The notes under the pieces were generated by a model. It worked only from the letters and a program-made list of their open reading frames with translations, searched no databases and was not told where the DNA came from. 64,000 nt of DNA. It comes from Thalassotalea sp. 1_MG-2023 (GTDB lineage Bacteria; Pseudomonadota; Gammaproteobacteria; Enterobacterales; Alteromonadaceae). The position numbers and the translations under genes are program-made. Shown here piece by piece: positions 25,663 through 35,077 of this stretch; the first letter of the stretch is position 1, and every line of letters starts with the position of its first letter. Location of the stretch: assembly GCF_030546745.1 (NCBI RefSeq), contig NZ_JAUOPD010000005.1, forward strand, positions 1 to 64,000, given 5' to 3'.

Positions 25663-26451
25663 ATGAACCCAGCATTGTGGATCAGTAAAACAGGCTTAGA
25701 CGCGCAAACAAAAGAAATTGCCGTTATATCAAATAACTTGGCAAATGCCAGTACCGTCGGCTTTAAAAAAAGCCGTGCGGTGTTTGAAGATTTGCTTTAT
25801 CAAACCATCAATCAACCAGGCGGTCGTTCAGCACAAGATACTGAAATGCCATCAGGTTTAATGTTAGGTGCGGGGACTAAAGTCGTTGCCACTCAAAAAA
25901 TACACACGCAAGGGGACATGATTACCACAGATAATTCCCTTGATTTGATGGTGCAAGGGGAAGGTTTTTTCCAAATATTAATGCCTGATGGTAGCTTGTC
26001 TTATACGCGAAATGGACAATTTACAATGGATGAAGAGGGTAATGTTGTTACCCCTGGCGCAGGCTATCTGATGCAGCCACAAATTACCATTCCACCAGAT
26101 GCACAATCAATTATTGTGTCGCAAGATGGTGAAGTATCAGCCACATTACAAGGGCAAGCAGAGCCAGCTGTAATAGGTCAAATTAATACGGTGAATTTTG
26201 TTAACCCAACGGGCTTAGAGCCAATAGGGCAAAACCTATTTGTTGAAACGGCTGTTAGTGGTGCACCACAAGAAGGTGTTCCCGGCTTGGAAGGGTTTGG
26301 TATGTTGGTACAAGGCGCATTAGAAACCTCAAACGTAAATACCACAGAAGAGCTAGTTAACTTGATTGAAAGCCAACGAGTATATGAAATGAATTCAAAA
26401 GTTATTTCAGCCGTTGATCAAATGCTTAGCTATATCAATCAGCAGTTATAA
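25663..26451 (+). CDS. flgG: Flagellar distal rod protein FlgG
   Basis: The distal rod protein, forming the drive shaft through the P and L rings. The 262-residue product begins MNPALWISKTGLDAQTKEIAVISNNLANASTVGFKKSRAVFEDLLYQ and ends with ALETSNVNTTEELVNLIESQRVYEMNSKVIS, both diagnostic. Length matches the usual 260-262. Confidence 0.96.
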   Translation: MNPALWISKTGLDAQTKEIAVISNNLANASTVGFKKSRAVFEDLLYQTINQPGGRSAQDTEMPSGLMLGAGTKVVATQKIHTQGDMITTDNSLDLMVQGEGFFQILMPDGSLSYTRNGQFTMDEEGNVVTPGAGYLMQPQITIPPDAQSIIVSQDGEVSATLQGQAEPAVIGQINTVNFVNPTGLEPIGQNLFVETAVSGAPQEGVPGLEGFGMLVQGALETSNVNTTEELVNLIESQRVYEMNSKVISAVDQMLSYINQQL

Positions 26452-26468
26452 TCGGTAGGAGACGTCAC

Positions 26469-27152
26469 ATGAAAAAGTTAACCTTAATACTCGTTACATG
26501 GATGACGTTGACGGGCTGTGCGAGTGTAGAACAAGCCAAAATATTGCCTAATGACCCAGATTTTGCACCTATTCAACCTGAAATACATGAACAGCCTGTT
26601 GTACCAACAGGGTCTTTATTTCGTACCAACTATGTTAATAACATCTATTCAGACTCAAAGGCGCATCGTGTTGGCGATATAATTTCTGTTATTTTAAATG
26701 AAAATACCCAAGCGCAAAAAAATGCCAAAACAGAATTAAAGAAAGAAAACAGTAACACGTTAAACCCTATTGTAGGTTTAGGTGGAGCACCGTTGACCTT
26801 TAAAGGAGATTCTGTGCAATTTGGTTTAGACCAAGACTCGGATTTTAAAGGCGACTCTAAATCTAATCAAAGCAATAGTTTAAGCGGTAATATTTCAGTA
26901 CACGTATTACGAGTATTGCCCAATGGTAATTTAATGATCCGCGGTGAGAAATGGCTAACCCTTAATAAAGGTGATGAATATATTCGTTTAACCGGTGTTA
27001 TTCGTCCGCAAGATATCACGTCTGCTAATACCATTATTTCGTCAAAAGTAGCAAATGCACGTATTCAATATTCGGGTACGGGTACTTTTGCTGAAGTACA
27101 AGAACAAGGGTGGTTAAGTAAATTCTTTAACAGCTCTTGGTGGCCATTATAA
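26469..27152 (+). CDS. flgH: Flagellar L-ring lipoprotein FlgH
   Basis: FlgH forms the outer-membrane L ring bushing. The 227-residue protein has a lipoprotein signal with lipobox LTGCAS, SLFRTNYVNNIYSDSKAHRVGDIISVILNE, and the beta-rich C-terminal half with GNLMIRGEKWLTLNKGDEYIRLTGVIRPQDI. All are classic FlgH features. Confidence 0.96.
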   Translation: MKKLTLILVTWMTLTGCASVEQAKILPNDPDFAPIQPEIHEQPVVPTGSLFRTNYVNNIYSDSKAHRVGDIISVILNENTQAQKNAKTELKKENSNTLNPIVGLGGAPLTFKGDSVQFGLDQDSDFKGDSKSNQSNSLSGNISVHVLRVLPNGNLMIRGEKWLTLNKGDEYIRLTGVIRPQDITSANTIISSKVANARIQYSGTGTFAEVQEQGWLSKFFNSSWWPL

Positions 27153-27164
27153 AAGGTGATTAAC

Positions 27165-28280
27165 ATGACTGTTTTATTAAAACGATTTTTCGTAGTGTTT
27201 GCGTTAGTTGCAACATGTAACGCCAGTGCTCAACGGGTTAAAGATTTAGTAGATGTGGCAGGTGTTAGAAATAACCAATTAGTGGGTTATGGCCTAGTTG
27301 TGGGTTTACCAGGTACTGGTGAGCAAAGCCCATTTACCGAACAAAGTTTTAAAACGATGCTGAGTAACTTCGGTATTACCATGCCACAAAATTTAAAACC
27401 CAAAATTAAAAACGTTGCTGCCGTGGCTGTTCATGCTGATTTACCTGCATTTGCAAAACCAGGACAAACCATAGACATTACTGTTTCATCAATGGGCAGT
27501 GCTCAAAGTTTACGAGGTGGAACCTTATTACAAACCATTTTAATGGGGATTGATGGTAATGCATACGCTGTTGCGCAAGGCAGCTTAGTGGTAAGTGGTT
27601 TAGGTGCAGAAGGTTTAGATGGCTCTAAAGTGATAGTGAACACGCCAACGGTTGGCCGTATTGCTAATGGTGCGATTGTTGAGCGAGAAGTGGTGTCACC
27701 CTTTGCTATGGGTGATCATATTACCTTTAATTTACGGAACTCTGATTTTACGACAGCCAAAAACTTAGAAAAAGCCATTAATAGTGAGTTTGCAAACCCG
27801 AATGATCCAGCAACCTTTATTGCGAGAGCGATTGATGCAACATCAGTGCAAGTTACAGCGCCACGTGATGCAAGCCAGCGGGTAACGTTTCTTTCAATGT
27901 TAGAAAATCTTGAATTTGAACCAGATTCACCAGCTGCAAAAGTGATTGTTAACTCAAGAACAGGCACAATAGTGATTGGTAAAGATGTACGTTTATTACC
28001 AGCAGCTATTACTCACGGTGGTATTACCGTTACCATTAATGAAAACCCAGAGGTGACTCAACCTGACGCCTTCGCAGAAGGTGAAACGGCGATCACAACA
28101 ACCTCGATTGTTGACGTGAATCAAAATGATAATCGCATGTTTGTTTTTAACCCCGGCATTACCTTAGATGCGTTAGTTAGAGCAGTGAATAATGTGGGTG
28201 CAGGGCCAGGTGATGTAATGGCCATTTTAGAAGCTTTACAACAAGCTGGCGCATTGCGCGGCGAGTTGGTTATTATTTAA
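27165..28280 (+). CDS. flgI: Flagellar P-ring protein FlgI
   Basis: FlgI is the secreted P-ring subunit. The 371-residue protein has a signal peptide ending in [35 protein letters not shown] and the C-terminal [35 protein letters not shown] motif. The start was moved to the ATG after AAAGGTG; a GTG three codons upstream overlaps the ribosome-binding site. Confidence 0.96.
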   Translation: MTVLLKRFFVVFALVATCNASAQRVKDLVDVAGVRNNQLVGYGLVVGLPGTGEQSPFTEQSFKTMLSNFGITMPQNLKPKIKNVAAVAVHADLPAFAKPGQTIDITVSSMGSAQSLRGGTLLQTILMGIDGNAYAVAQGSLVVSGLGAEGLDGSKVIVNTPTVGRIANGAIVEREVVSPFAMGDHITFNLRNSDFTTAKNLEKAINSEFANPNDPATFIARAIDATSVQVTAPRDASQRVTFLSMLENLEFEPDSPAAKVIVNSRTGTIVIGKDVRLLPAAITHGGITVTINENPEVTQPDAFAEGETAITTTSIVDVNQNDNRMFVFNPGITLDALVRAVNNVGAGPGDVMAILEALQQAGALRGELVII

Positions 28281-28293
28281 CTTAGCGAGCTGC

Positions 28294-29259
28294 ATGATGA
28301 ATACGCGAATTGGTGATGCACAAAATTATTTAGACCTGAATGGCTTAAATGATATTCGCTTGCAATCAAAGCAAACTAACAAAGAAGATAAACAGCAAGC
28401 ATTATCGCAAGCAGCAAAGCAATTTGAAGCGATTTTTATGCAAATGCTGCTTAAAAGTATGCGTAGTGCACAAGAAGTACTTGAGTCTGATAGTCCCTTT
28501 AACAGCGAGTCAACAAAGTTTTATCGCGACATGCATGATCAACAATTAGCGTTAGAATTATCGAATAATGGCTCACTTGGGCTTTCTGATTTAATTGTTC
28601 GTCAACTAGGTGGCGATACTGAAAACTTCACCCCGCAGTCATTATTTAAGTCGAATTCTTTCACCGATATGCAAGCGAAAAATAGCGAATTATCCGCTAA
28701 CTCGCTTTTGAATCGTCAAATTCCTGACAGCAATTTAACGCCATCAGCAGCTAATTCAGCGCAAACTAATACTTCAACACAGACGAACTTTGAACACCCA
28801 GAAGATTTTGTTAATGCCTTAACTGCGCCGGCTAAATTGGTGGAAGAAAAGTTAAAAGTACCTTTTGAAGTCGTTATCGCTCAAGCGGCGCTTGAAACGG
28901 GCTGGGGACAAAAAATTATTCAACAAGAGAACGGTACTAGTTCAAATAACTTGTTTAATATCAAGGCAGATAACCGCTGGAGCGGCGATAAAATTCACAA
29001 AGAAACCCTTGAATACGAGCAAGGCACTATGGTGAAAAAGCGTGAACCGTTCAGGGTATATAACAACTTAATGGAAAGCGCTGTTGATTATGTCGATTTT
29101 TTGTCAACAAACAGCCGTTATCAAGGTGCATTACAACAGGTTGGTAATGTGGAACAATTCCTGCATAGCTTACAAGGTGCCGGTTATGCGACGGACCCTC
29201 AATATGCTACAAAAATCATGGGGACACTACGTAGAGTAACCAGCTTATTAAGTAAATAA
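28294..29259 (+). CDS. flgJ: Flagellar rod cap and glucosaminidase FlgJ
   Basis: A bifunctional protein: the N-terminal rod-cap domain (KQFEAIFMQMLLKSMRSAQ; ESTKFYRDMHDQQLALELSNNGSLGLSDLIV) and a C-terminal peptidoglycan hydrolase of the glucosaminidase family (VVIAQAALETGWGQKII with the catalytic glutamate, then NLFNIKADNRWSG). At 321 residues this is the two-domain form found in Vibrio and enterics, which digests the wall for rod passage. Confidence 0.95.
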   Translation: MMNTRIGDAQNYLDLNGLNDIRLQSKQTNKEDKQQALSQAAKQFEAIFMQMLLKSMRSAQEVLESDSPFNSESTKFYRDMHDQQLALELSNNGSLGLSDLIVRQLGGDTENFTPQSLFKSNSFTDMQAKNSELSANSLLNRQIPDSNLTPSAANSAQTNTSTQTNFEHPEDFVNALTAPAKLVEEKLKVPFEVVIAQAALETGWGQKIIQQENGTSSNNLFNIKADNRWSGDKIHKETLEYEQGTMVKKREPFRVYNNLMESAVDYVDFLSTNSRYQGALQQVGNVEQFLHSLQGAGYATDPQYATKIMGTLRRVTSLLSK

Positions 29260-29302
29260 ACCTTAATTTTTAAGTTGTTTTATCTCTGTAGGAGTGTCAA
29301 TC

Positions 29303-31285
29303 ATGTCGTTCAATTTATACCAAACTGGGGTTAGTGGGTTACTATCTTCACAGCAACAGTTGGCGACAACTGGCCACAACATTGCCAATGTTAATACTGA
29401 AGGTTATAACAGACAACGTGCTGAACAAACCACACTATCAGGTGATAGCTTTGGCGGAAACTTCCTTGGTTCAGGCACTTATGTGGAAGATATTACGCGA
29501 TTGTATAATCAATTTTCATATAAGGAACAACTGCTTAATAGCTCAAATCTAGGAGAGTCTAACGCTCTACACGCAAGCTTGACACAATTAAACGAGATCA
29601 TGAGTACTTCTGGTAACCAAGTGTCTTCATCGATAGAACGTTTTTACACTGCTATCAATAGTATTGCAGATAACCCAAGCGACTTAGGCTTACGCAACAT
29701 TGCATTGACGCAAGCTGGAATATTGGCAAGTGATTTACAATCGATTAGTAAAAACTTCGATCAGCTTGAGAACTCTACTAACAATGAAATCAATCAAGTG
29801 GCCAGTAAGATTACTGAGATTTCGTATGAGCTGGCTAAAATTAATGAATCGATATTGCATAATAAAGGCTTTGGGGCAGCAGGGCAGCCCAATGATCTGT
29901 TAGATAAACGCGATCAGTTAATTAGTGAATTAAGTCAATTTACCAGTGTAAACACTGTTTCGGATCAAAACGGTGTTATGACCGTCATGATAGGTAGTGG
30001 TGCAACACTCGTTGCTGGACTAACTCCGTTAGGTGTTAATGTGTTGGCAGGTGACCCTGATCCGAATAAAACGACATTAGAAATTGTCGGTGCTAATGGT
30101 TCAGTGGCCTTGTCGCAAAAAACACTTGGTGGACAATTAGGCGCTAAATTTACCTTTCGTGATAACTACCTAGATCAAACGAGACGAGATATTGATCGTT
30201 TAGCGATGGCCATTTCAGAAACATTAAATGCTAGCCAAGCTGATGGGCTAGATCTTAATCAAATTCAAGGGGCAAACTTATTCACCGATATCAATTCGCC
30301 GACATTAATGGCTGCTCGTGTGTTAACCCCTACAGGCAACGCTGGTAACTTAACTGCTGAAGTATCCATTAGTGATATTAGTTTAGTGCCTGCTGATGAA
30401 TTTCAAATCACCTTTGATGGTGCAAACTATCAAATGCGCAATATGACTACAGGTACGGTTGATAATTTAGGCGCGCCAGGTAGTGGTACTTATACTACAG
30501 CTTATGGTTTTGAGTTTGTTGAAACAGGCGGTGCACCTAGTGCCAATGATTCTTTTGTTATCAGACCTACAGAAAATAGCGCAGCACTCATTGAAGCTCA
30601 AATAACAGATGGTGCAGCCATTGCAGCTGCAACTCCTGTGGCTATCAGACCATCAGATAATAATGTCAGCCCAGGTAAAATAGAAATTGTAAATATGATT
30701 GACCCTGTTGCTGCTCGTGCTGAAATGCCGATGAGGATTGATATTTTAGAGAACCCAGTTGGTGTTTTTAATTATACGATTACCGATAAACTTGGCGTGA
30801 CATCAGCGCCAATTCCGTATACGCCACCTACACCACCAGCAACCTTTACCGTTGACTTACCTCCTGCACCTGCAACAGCTCAATTTCAGGTCAATATTTC
30901 TGGAACGCCATCAGGTTCTGCTCCTAATGCACCTGAGCAATTTTTTATTGAAGATGCTTATGGTATTGGTAATGGCAGTAACGCTGTAGATATGGCGTTG
31001 ACTCAAGAGCAAGGAGTTATTAATGGTGGCAGGGAGTCTTTTTCAAAAAGCTTAGGTGTATCAACTGCAAATGTTGGGTCAAAAGCAGCATCAGCAGAGC
31101 TAGTAGCGGATACCGCTCAAGCGTTATTTACCCAAGCCTATAATCGAAACCAAGAAACGTCTGGCGTTAATTTAGATGAAGAAGCGGCTAATTTATTACG
31201 CTTCCAGCAAGCGTATCAGGCTGCATCTCAAATTATTTCAACGGCGAATACTATTTTTGACACCTTGTTAGCAGTGGCTAGATAG
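29303..31285 (+). CDS. flgK: Hook-filament junction protein FlgK (HAP1)
   Basis: FlgK is the first junction protein between hook and filament. The 660-residue protein starts MSFNLYQTGVSGLLSSQQQLATTGHNIANVNTEGYNRQRAE and ends GVNLDEEAANLLRFQQAYQAASQIISTANTIFDTLL. The middle holds a proline/alanine-rich insertion (about residues 510-545). The start at ATG has TAGGAG eight bases upstream; a GTG three codons earlier overlaps that site. Confidence 0.95.
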   Translation: MSFNLYQTGVSGLLSSQQQLATTGHNIANVNTEGYNRQRAEQTTLSGDSFGGNFLGSGTYVEDITRLYNQFSYKEQLLNSSNLGESNALHASLTQLNEIMSTSGNQVSSSIERFYTAINSIADNPSDLGLRNIALTQAGILASDLQSISKNFDQLENSTNNEINQVASKITEISYELAKINESILHNKGFGAAGQPNDLLDKRDQLISELSQFTSVNTVSDQNGVMTVMIGSGATLVAGLTPLGVNVLAGDPDPNKTTLEIVGANGSVALSQKTLGGQLGAKFTFRDNYLDQTRRDIDRLAMAISETLNASQADGLDLNQIQGANLFTDINSPTLMAARVLTPTGNAGNLTAEVSISDISLVPADEFQITFDGANYQMRNMTTGTVDNLGAPGSGTYTTAYGFEFVETGGAPSANDSFVIRPTENSAALIEAQITDGAAIAAATPVAIRPSDNNVSPGKIEIVNMIDPVAARAEMPMRIDILENPVGVFNYTITDKLGVTSAPIPYTPPTPPATFTVDLPPAPATAQFQVNISGTPSGSAPNAPEQFFIEDAYGIGNGSNAVDMALTQEQGVINGGRESFSKSLGVSTANVGSKAASAELVADTAQALFTQAYNRNQETSGVNLDEEAANLLRFQQAYQAASQIISTANTIFDTLLAVAR

Positions 31286-31293
31286 GAGGATTT

Positions 31294-32511
31294 ATGCGCG
31301 TATCAACAGCACAGTTTTATTATCAAAATAGCCTGCAACTTAGCAATAAGCAATCTGGTGTTAATGATCAAATTGGGTATATTTCAAGTGGTAAACGAGT
31401 ATTAACAGCGAAAGATGATGCCGTACAATTTGGCACATTAACAGGCTATAAAGATGAATTAGCTAATATTGAGAAATATAAACGTAATATTTCCCAAGCA
31501 GAAAGTCGCAATAGCTTGATTGAAACTTCGTTCGCAAACGCTACCGATATCATGCAAGCGTTTAAACAACGATTTATTCAAGTTCAAAATGGTACGCAAT
31601 CAGACTCTGATTTATTAGCGTTAGCAGATTTAGCGAAAGATAGTTTAGAGCAAATGTTAGATATCGCCAATTTGAAAGATGAAACAGGTGGTTATATTTT
31701 TTCTGGCTATCAAATAGATGTTCAGCCTTTTAGTCTTCAGCCAGATAACTCGGTGGTTTATCAAGGTGACAGTGGAGAACGTCAGTTACAAATTGCGAAA
31801 AGTGTCAATGTACCAACTAATTTATCGGGTGACGACGCTTTTATGAAAGCACCCAATACTATTGGCGATTATAGCGCTGTTTATAATACCAATACCTCAG
31901 GCATTCGTGTTAATCGCGCAGAAATTGTTAATCCTGGCTTAAATAATGTTACACCGGGTGCAGGTTTTCCTCCTGATTATAACTTCAATTTTGTATCGGC
32001 TACTGACTTAGTGGTAACCGATGCCGATGGTGATGTAATGACTAGTATTGCCGGTTATACACCGGGGCAAATCGTTTCCTTGCCTAATGGTGTTGAAGTT
32101 CAGATAGACGGCAACCCATTGCCGGGTGACAACTTTGATCTTACACCACAACAAAATGTGAGTGTTTTTGAAACAATGAAACAGGCGATAGATTGGATCT
32201 CTCAAGGTAATAACCCAGCTGACCCTACTCAACATAAAGTTGATTACGATAATATTCTAAGCCAGATTGATTCGGCGTTAAATCAAGTAGTATCGAATCA
32301 AACCACTGCAGGTATTAGATTGCAACTTATTGAAAATCAGGAAAATAATCACCTTGATTCTGAGCTTTATCTACAAAAAGGGCGCTCAAACATTGAGGAT
32401 CTGGATTATGCCAAAGCCATCGCAGAATTCGAACAATCAAAAGTTTCTTTACAGGCCGCACAGCAAACCTTTGTTCAAGTGAAAAACCTAAGTTTATTTA
32501 ATTATTTGTAA
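31294..32511 (+). CDS. flgL: Hook-filament junction protein FlgL (HAP3)
   Basis: FlgL is the second junction protein, related to flagellin. The 405-residue product starts MRVSTAQFYYQNSLQLSNKQSGVNDQIGYISSGKRVLTAKDDAV and has the C-terminal RSNIEDLDYAKAIAEFEQSKVSLQAAQQTFVQVKNLSLFNYL motif. It follows flgK by eight bases. A sigma-54 promoter for the first flagellin starts just behind its stop codon. Confidence 0.95.
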   Translation: MRVSTAQFYYQNSLQLSNKQSGVNDQIGYISSGKRVLTAKDDAVQFGTLTGYKDELANIEKYKRNISQAESRNSLIETSFANATDIMQAFKQRFIQVQNGTQSDSDLLALADLAKDSLEQMLDIANLKDETGGYIFSGYQIDVQPFSLQPDNSVVYQGDSGERQLQIAKSVNVPTNLSGDDAFMKAPNTIGDYSAVYNTNTSGIRVNRAEIVNPGLNNVTPGAGFPPDYNFNFVSATDLVVTDADGDVMTSIAGYTPGQIVSLPNGVEVQIDGNPLPGDNFDLTPQQNVSVFETMKQAIDWISQGNNPADPTQHKVDYDNILSQIDSALNQVVSNQTTAGIRLQLIENQENNHLDSELYLQKGRSNIEDLDYAKAIAEFEQSKVSLQAAQQTFVQVKNLSLFNYL

Positions 32512-32514
32512 TGT

Positions 32515-32530
32515 TGGCACAGCGTATGCA
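32515..32530 (+). promoter_or_regulatory. Sigma-54 promoter of the first flagellin
   Basis: TGGCACAGCGTATGCA is an excellent -24/-12 match (TGGCAC and TGC, GG and GC ten bases apart), three bases after the flgL stop and about 100 bases before the flagellin ATG. Confidence 0.88.
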
Positions 32531-32628
32531 GGTATGTGATTGTCAATTTTTTTGATTATCGTGGTTCAGAACTTTGTTGTTATCAGCACAAGAACCACTA
32601 CCTAACAAATTTTTAGGAGATGATAGCA

Positions 32629-33450
32629 ATGGCTTTAGTAGTAAATAGTAACATCGCATCTTTAAATGCACAGCGCCAATTAAATGGCTCTACAAATGAC
32701 CTACAGACTAACTTTGAAAGGTTGTCGTCAGGTAAACGTATTAACAGCGCAAAAGATGATGCCGCGGGCTTGCAAATATCAAGTCGATTAACGGCACAAA
32801 TCAATGGCCTGAATCAGGCAGCACGTAACGCTAACGATGGTATTTCATTAGCACAAACTGCTGAAGGGGCGCTAGATGAGTACACAAATGCGCTTCAACG
32901 TATGCGTACACTTTCAGTACAATCGTTAAACGGCTCAAACAGTGACTCTGACCGTAAAGCACTTGATGCTGAGTTCCAAGAACTAGAAACAGAATTAACA
33001 CGTATTTCGACAGATACAGGTTTTGCCGGTGAGAACTTATTAGATGGCACTTATACGGGTAAAGTATTCCAGGTAGGTGCTGATAATGGCCAAAATATTG
33101 AAATCAGTATCGGGCAAAACTTTGCCGCACTATCAATTTTATCAAGTATTGATGGTATTTCAGAAGCAAGTCATGCCTCTGATGCACTAGCAAAAATTGA
33201 CAGTGCATTGGCGGTAGTAACGTCTACACGTGCTGATTTAGGTGCCAAGCAAAACCGTTTCGGTTCTATTATTCGTAGTAATGATAATACGGCGCAAAAC
33301 TTGTCTGCTTCAAGATCGCGTATTCAAGATACCGATTATGCTCATGAGAGTGCGGCATTAGCAAGAAGTACCGTACTTCAGCAAGCATCTAGTTCAATGT
33401 TAGCTCAAGCGAACCAACAACCGCAAATAGCGCTATCGTTGTTACAGTAA
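32629..33450 (+). CDS. fliC: Flagellin (sigma-54-driven copy)
   Basis: The filament protein. At 273 residues it is a short flagellin with only the conserved D0/D1 parts: N-terminal MALVVNSNIASLNAQRQL and RLSSGKRINSAKDDAAGLQISSRL, C-terminal LGAKQNRFGSIIRSNDN and SRIQDTDYAHESAALARSTVLQQ. The surface-exposed D2/D3 region is nearly absent, leaving serine/threonine-rich loops as likely glycosylation sites. The start ATG follows TAGGAG; an in-frame ATG three codons earlier overlaps it. It is closely similar to the next flagellin. It resembles Vibrio flaA, the sigma-54-dependent flagellin. Confidence 0.93.
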   Translation: MALVVNSNIASLNAQRQLNGSTNDLQTNFERLSSGKRINSAKDDAAGLQISSRLTAQINGLNQAARNANDGISLAQTAEGALDEYTNALQRMRTLSVQSLNGSNSDSDRKALDAEFQELETELTRISTDTGFAGENLLDGTYTGKVFQVGADNGQNIEISIGQNFAALSILSSIDGISEASHASDALAKIDSALAVVTSTRADLGAKQNRFGSIIRSNDNTAQNLSASRSRIQDTDYAHESAALARSTVLQQASSSMLAQANQQPQIALSLLQ

Positions 33451-33477
33451 TATATACATAGTTCAAGATTTTATTTT

Positions 33478-33503
33478 AAAAACCCTCAATTGAGGGTTTT
33501 TTT
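33478..33503 (+). terminator. Terminator after the first flagellin
   Basis: AACCCTC and GAGGGTT form a stem around AATT with a run of seven T, 30 bases after the stop. It isolates the two flagellins transcriptionally. Confidence 0.92.
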
Positions 33504-33581
33504 ATATATTTTTATTTTATGAAAAACCAATAACTTAAGTGATGAATAACGTTATTTATGCGTCTTTTTGATAAAAAAGTT

Positions 33582-33608
33582 TAAAGTTAATTTTTAATTT
33601 ACCGATAA
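33582..33608 (+). promoter_or_regulatory. Sigma-28 promoter of the second flagellin
   Basis: TAAA (33582-33585) and ACCGATAA (33601-33608) are exactly 15 bases apart, seven of eight -10 bases matching the FliA consensus, 78 bases before the flagellin ATG. Confidence 0.82.
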
Positions 33609-33686
33609 AGTTCTCAGAAGGGGCTTGGTTATGTAACTAACCTCATAGATTAACTAACTAGAATGGGTTTTCCCAGGAGCGTAATC

Positions 33687-34505
33687 ATGGCTTTAGTAGT
33701 AAATAGTAACATTGCATCAATCAACTCACAGCGTCAATTAGCTAATTCAACGAATAGCTTATCAACAAATTTCGAGCGTTTATCTTCAGGTAAGCGTATC
33801 AACAGTGCAAAAGATGATGCTGCTGGTCTACAAATTTCAAGTCGCTTAACAGCACAAATTAACGGTTTAAACCAGGCTTCACGTAACGCCAATGACGGTA
33901 TTTCTTTAGCGCAAACAGCTGAGGGTGCATTAGAAGAGTACACAAATACTCTACAACGTATGCGTACACTTTCTGTTCAAGCTTTGAATGGTTCTAACAG
34001 TGCAGCGGATAGAACAGCGCTAGATTCAGAATTCCAAGAGTTGGAAACAGAATTAACGCGTATTTCTACTGATACAGGTTTCGCTGGCGAAAACTTATTA
34101 GACGGTACTTACACAGGTAAAGTGTTCCAAGTAGGTGCTGATAATAACCAAGGTATTACGTTAAGTATCGGTCAAAACTTTACTGCTGCTTCTGTGTTAT
34201 CAAGTATCGTAGGTGTGACAACAGCAACGGCTGCTTCTGCATCATTAGCGAAGATTGATGCTGCACTAGTAACGGTTAACGATACGCGAGCAGACTTAGG
34301 TGCTAAGCAAAACCGCTTTTCTTCTATCATTCGTAGTAATGATAATACGTCGCAAAACTTATCAGCATCAAGATCTCGTATTCAAGATACTGACTACGCT
34401 GCAGAAAGTGCTGCATTGGCAAGAAGCACTGTACTACAACAGGCATCAAGCTCAATGTTAGCTCAGGCTAATCAGCAGCCACAAATAGCATTATCTTTAT
34501 TATAA
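33687..34505 (+). CDS. fliC: Flagellin (sigma-28-driven copy)
   Basis: A 272-residue flagellin nearly identical to its neighbour over the first 150 and last 70 residues, differing mainly in a central window (about residues 150-200: GITLSIGQNFTAASVLSSIVGVTTATAASASL). Like the first, it has little more than the D0/D1 core. The start ATG has CAGGAGC six bases upstream. The pair is an obvious tandem duplication now under different sigma factors. Confidence 0.93.
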   Translation: MALVVNSNIASINSQRQLANSTNSLSTNFERLSSGKRINSAKDDAAGLQISSRLTAQINGLNQASRNANDGISLAQTAEGALEEYTNTLQRMRTLSVQALNGSNSAADRTALDSEFQELETELTRISTDTGFAGENLLDGTYTGKVFQVGADNNQGITLSIGQNFTAASVLSSIVGVTTATAASASLAKIDAALVTVNDTRADLGAKQNRFSSIIRSNDNTSQNLSASRSRIQDTDYAAESAALARSTVLQQASSSMLAQANQQPQIALSLL

Positions 34506-34534
34506 ACGAAAGGTAAGTTATAGTTTAGATAGTT

Positions 34535-34561
34535 AATGGCACTCACAACGAGTGCCATTTT
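34535..34561 (+). terminator. Terminator after the second flagellin
   Basis: AATGGCACTC and GAGTGCCATT form a ten-base stem around ACAAC with a short T run. The TGGCAC inside resembles a sigma-54 -24 box, but there is no -12 GC at the right distance. Confidence 0.7.
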
Positions 34562-34585
34562 ACCAATGAAAAGTAGGAGTAAATT

Positions 34586-35032
34586 ATGGTTAAAGCAGTT
34601 GTAGTAGACGCAAGACCATCAAACCAATTCTCTGAACTTGCCCAGCAGCCCCAGAAAGTTAGTAAAGACGACGAAGCCAAAAAAGCTGAACTTAAAGCTG
34701 TTGAGCTCGACTATGCTAAACTAAAAGATATTGAAGAATTGCAGCAAAAGAAGTTAGAAGCTCAAGTTGTAAAAACTGAAGAGGAAACAAACGCTGAAAT
34801 AGAAACAGCCTTCAATGAAATTTCTGAGTTTATGCAACTTTATAATCGCAATGTAAATTTCTCAATGGATGAAGAATCTGAGAAAACGGTTATTAAAGTC
34901 TTCGATACTGAAAGCAATGAATTGATAAAACAGTTTCCATCTGATGAGCTCATTGAATTAGCTCAAAAAATTAAAGGTTTGCGTCAAGATATTGACCTTA
35001 AATCTGGTATATTTCTTGATGAAAAAGTCTAA
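34586..35032 (+). CDS. flaG: Flagellar protein FlaG
   Basis: FlaG proteins influence filament length in polar flagellates. The 148-residue protein has a charged coiled-coil N-terminal half and the conserved C-terminal FlaG domain IETAFNEISEFMQLYNRNVNFSMDEESEKTVIKVFDTESNELIKQFPSDELIELAQKI. The order flagellin-flaG-fliD is the same as in Vibrio and Shewanella. Confidence 0.92.
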   Translation: MVKAVVVDARPSNQFSELAQQPQKVSKDDEAKKAELKAVELDYAKLKDIEELQQKKLEAQVVKTEEETNAEIETAFNEISEFMQLYNRNVNFSMDEESEKTVIKVFDTESNELIKQFPSDELIELAQKIKGLRQDIDLKSGIFLDEKV

Positions 35033-35077
35033 CGTGTCTTTTTTATTGTAATCCGCACTTTATTTTAGGAGGGTATT

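Noticed and set aside
34537-34552. Sigma-54-like TGGCAC before flaG
   Set aside because: The TGGCAC is one arm of the terminator stem after the second flagellin and lacks a GC ten bases after GG.
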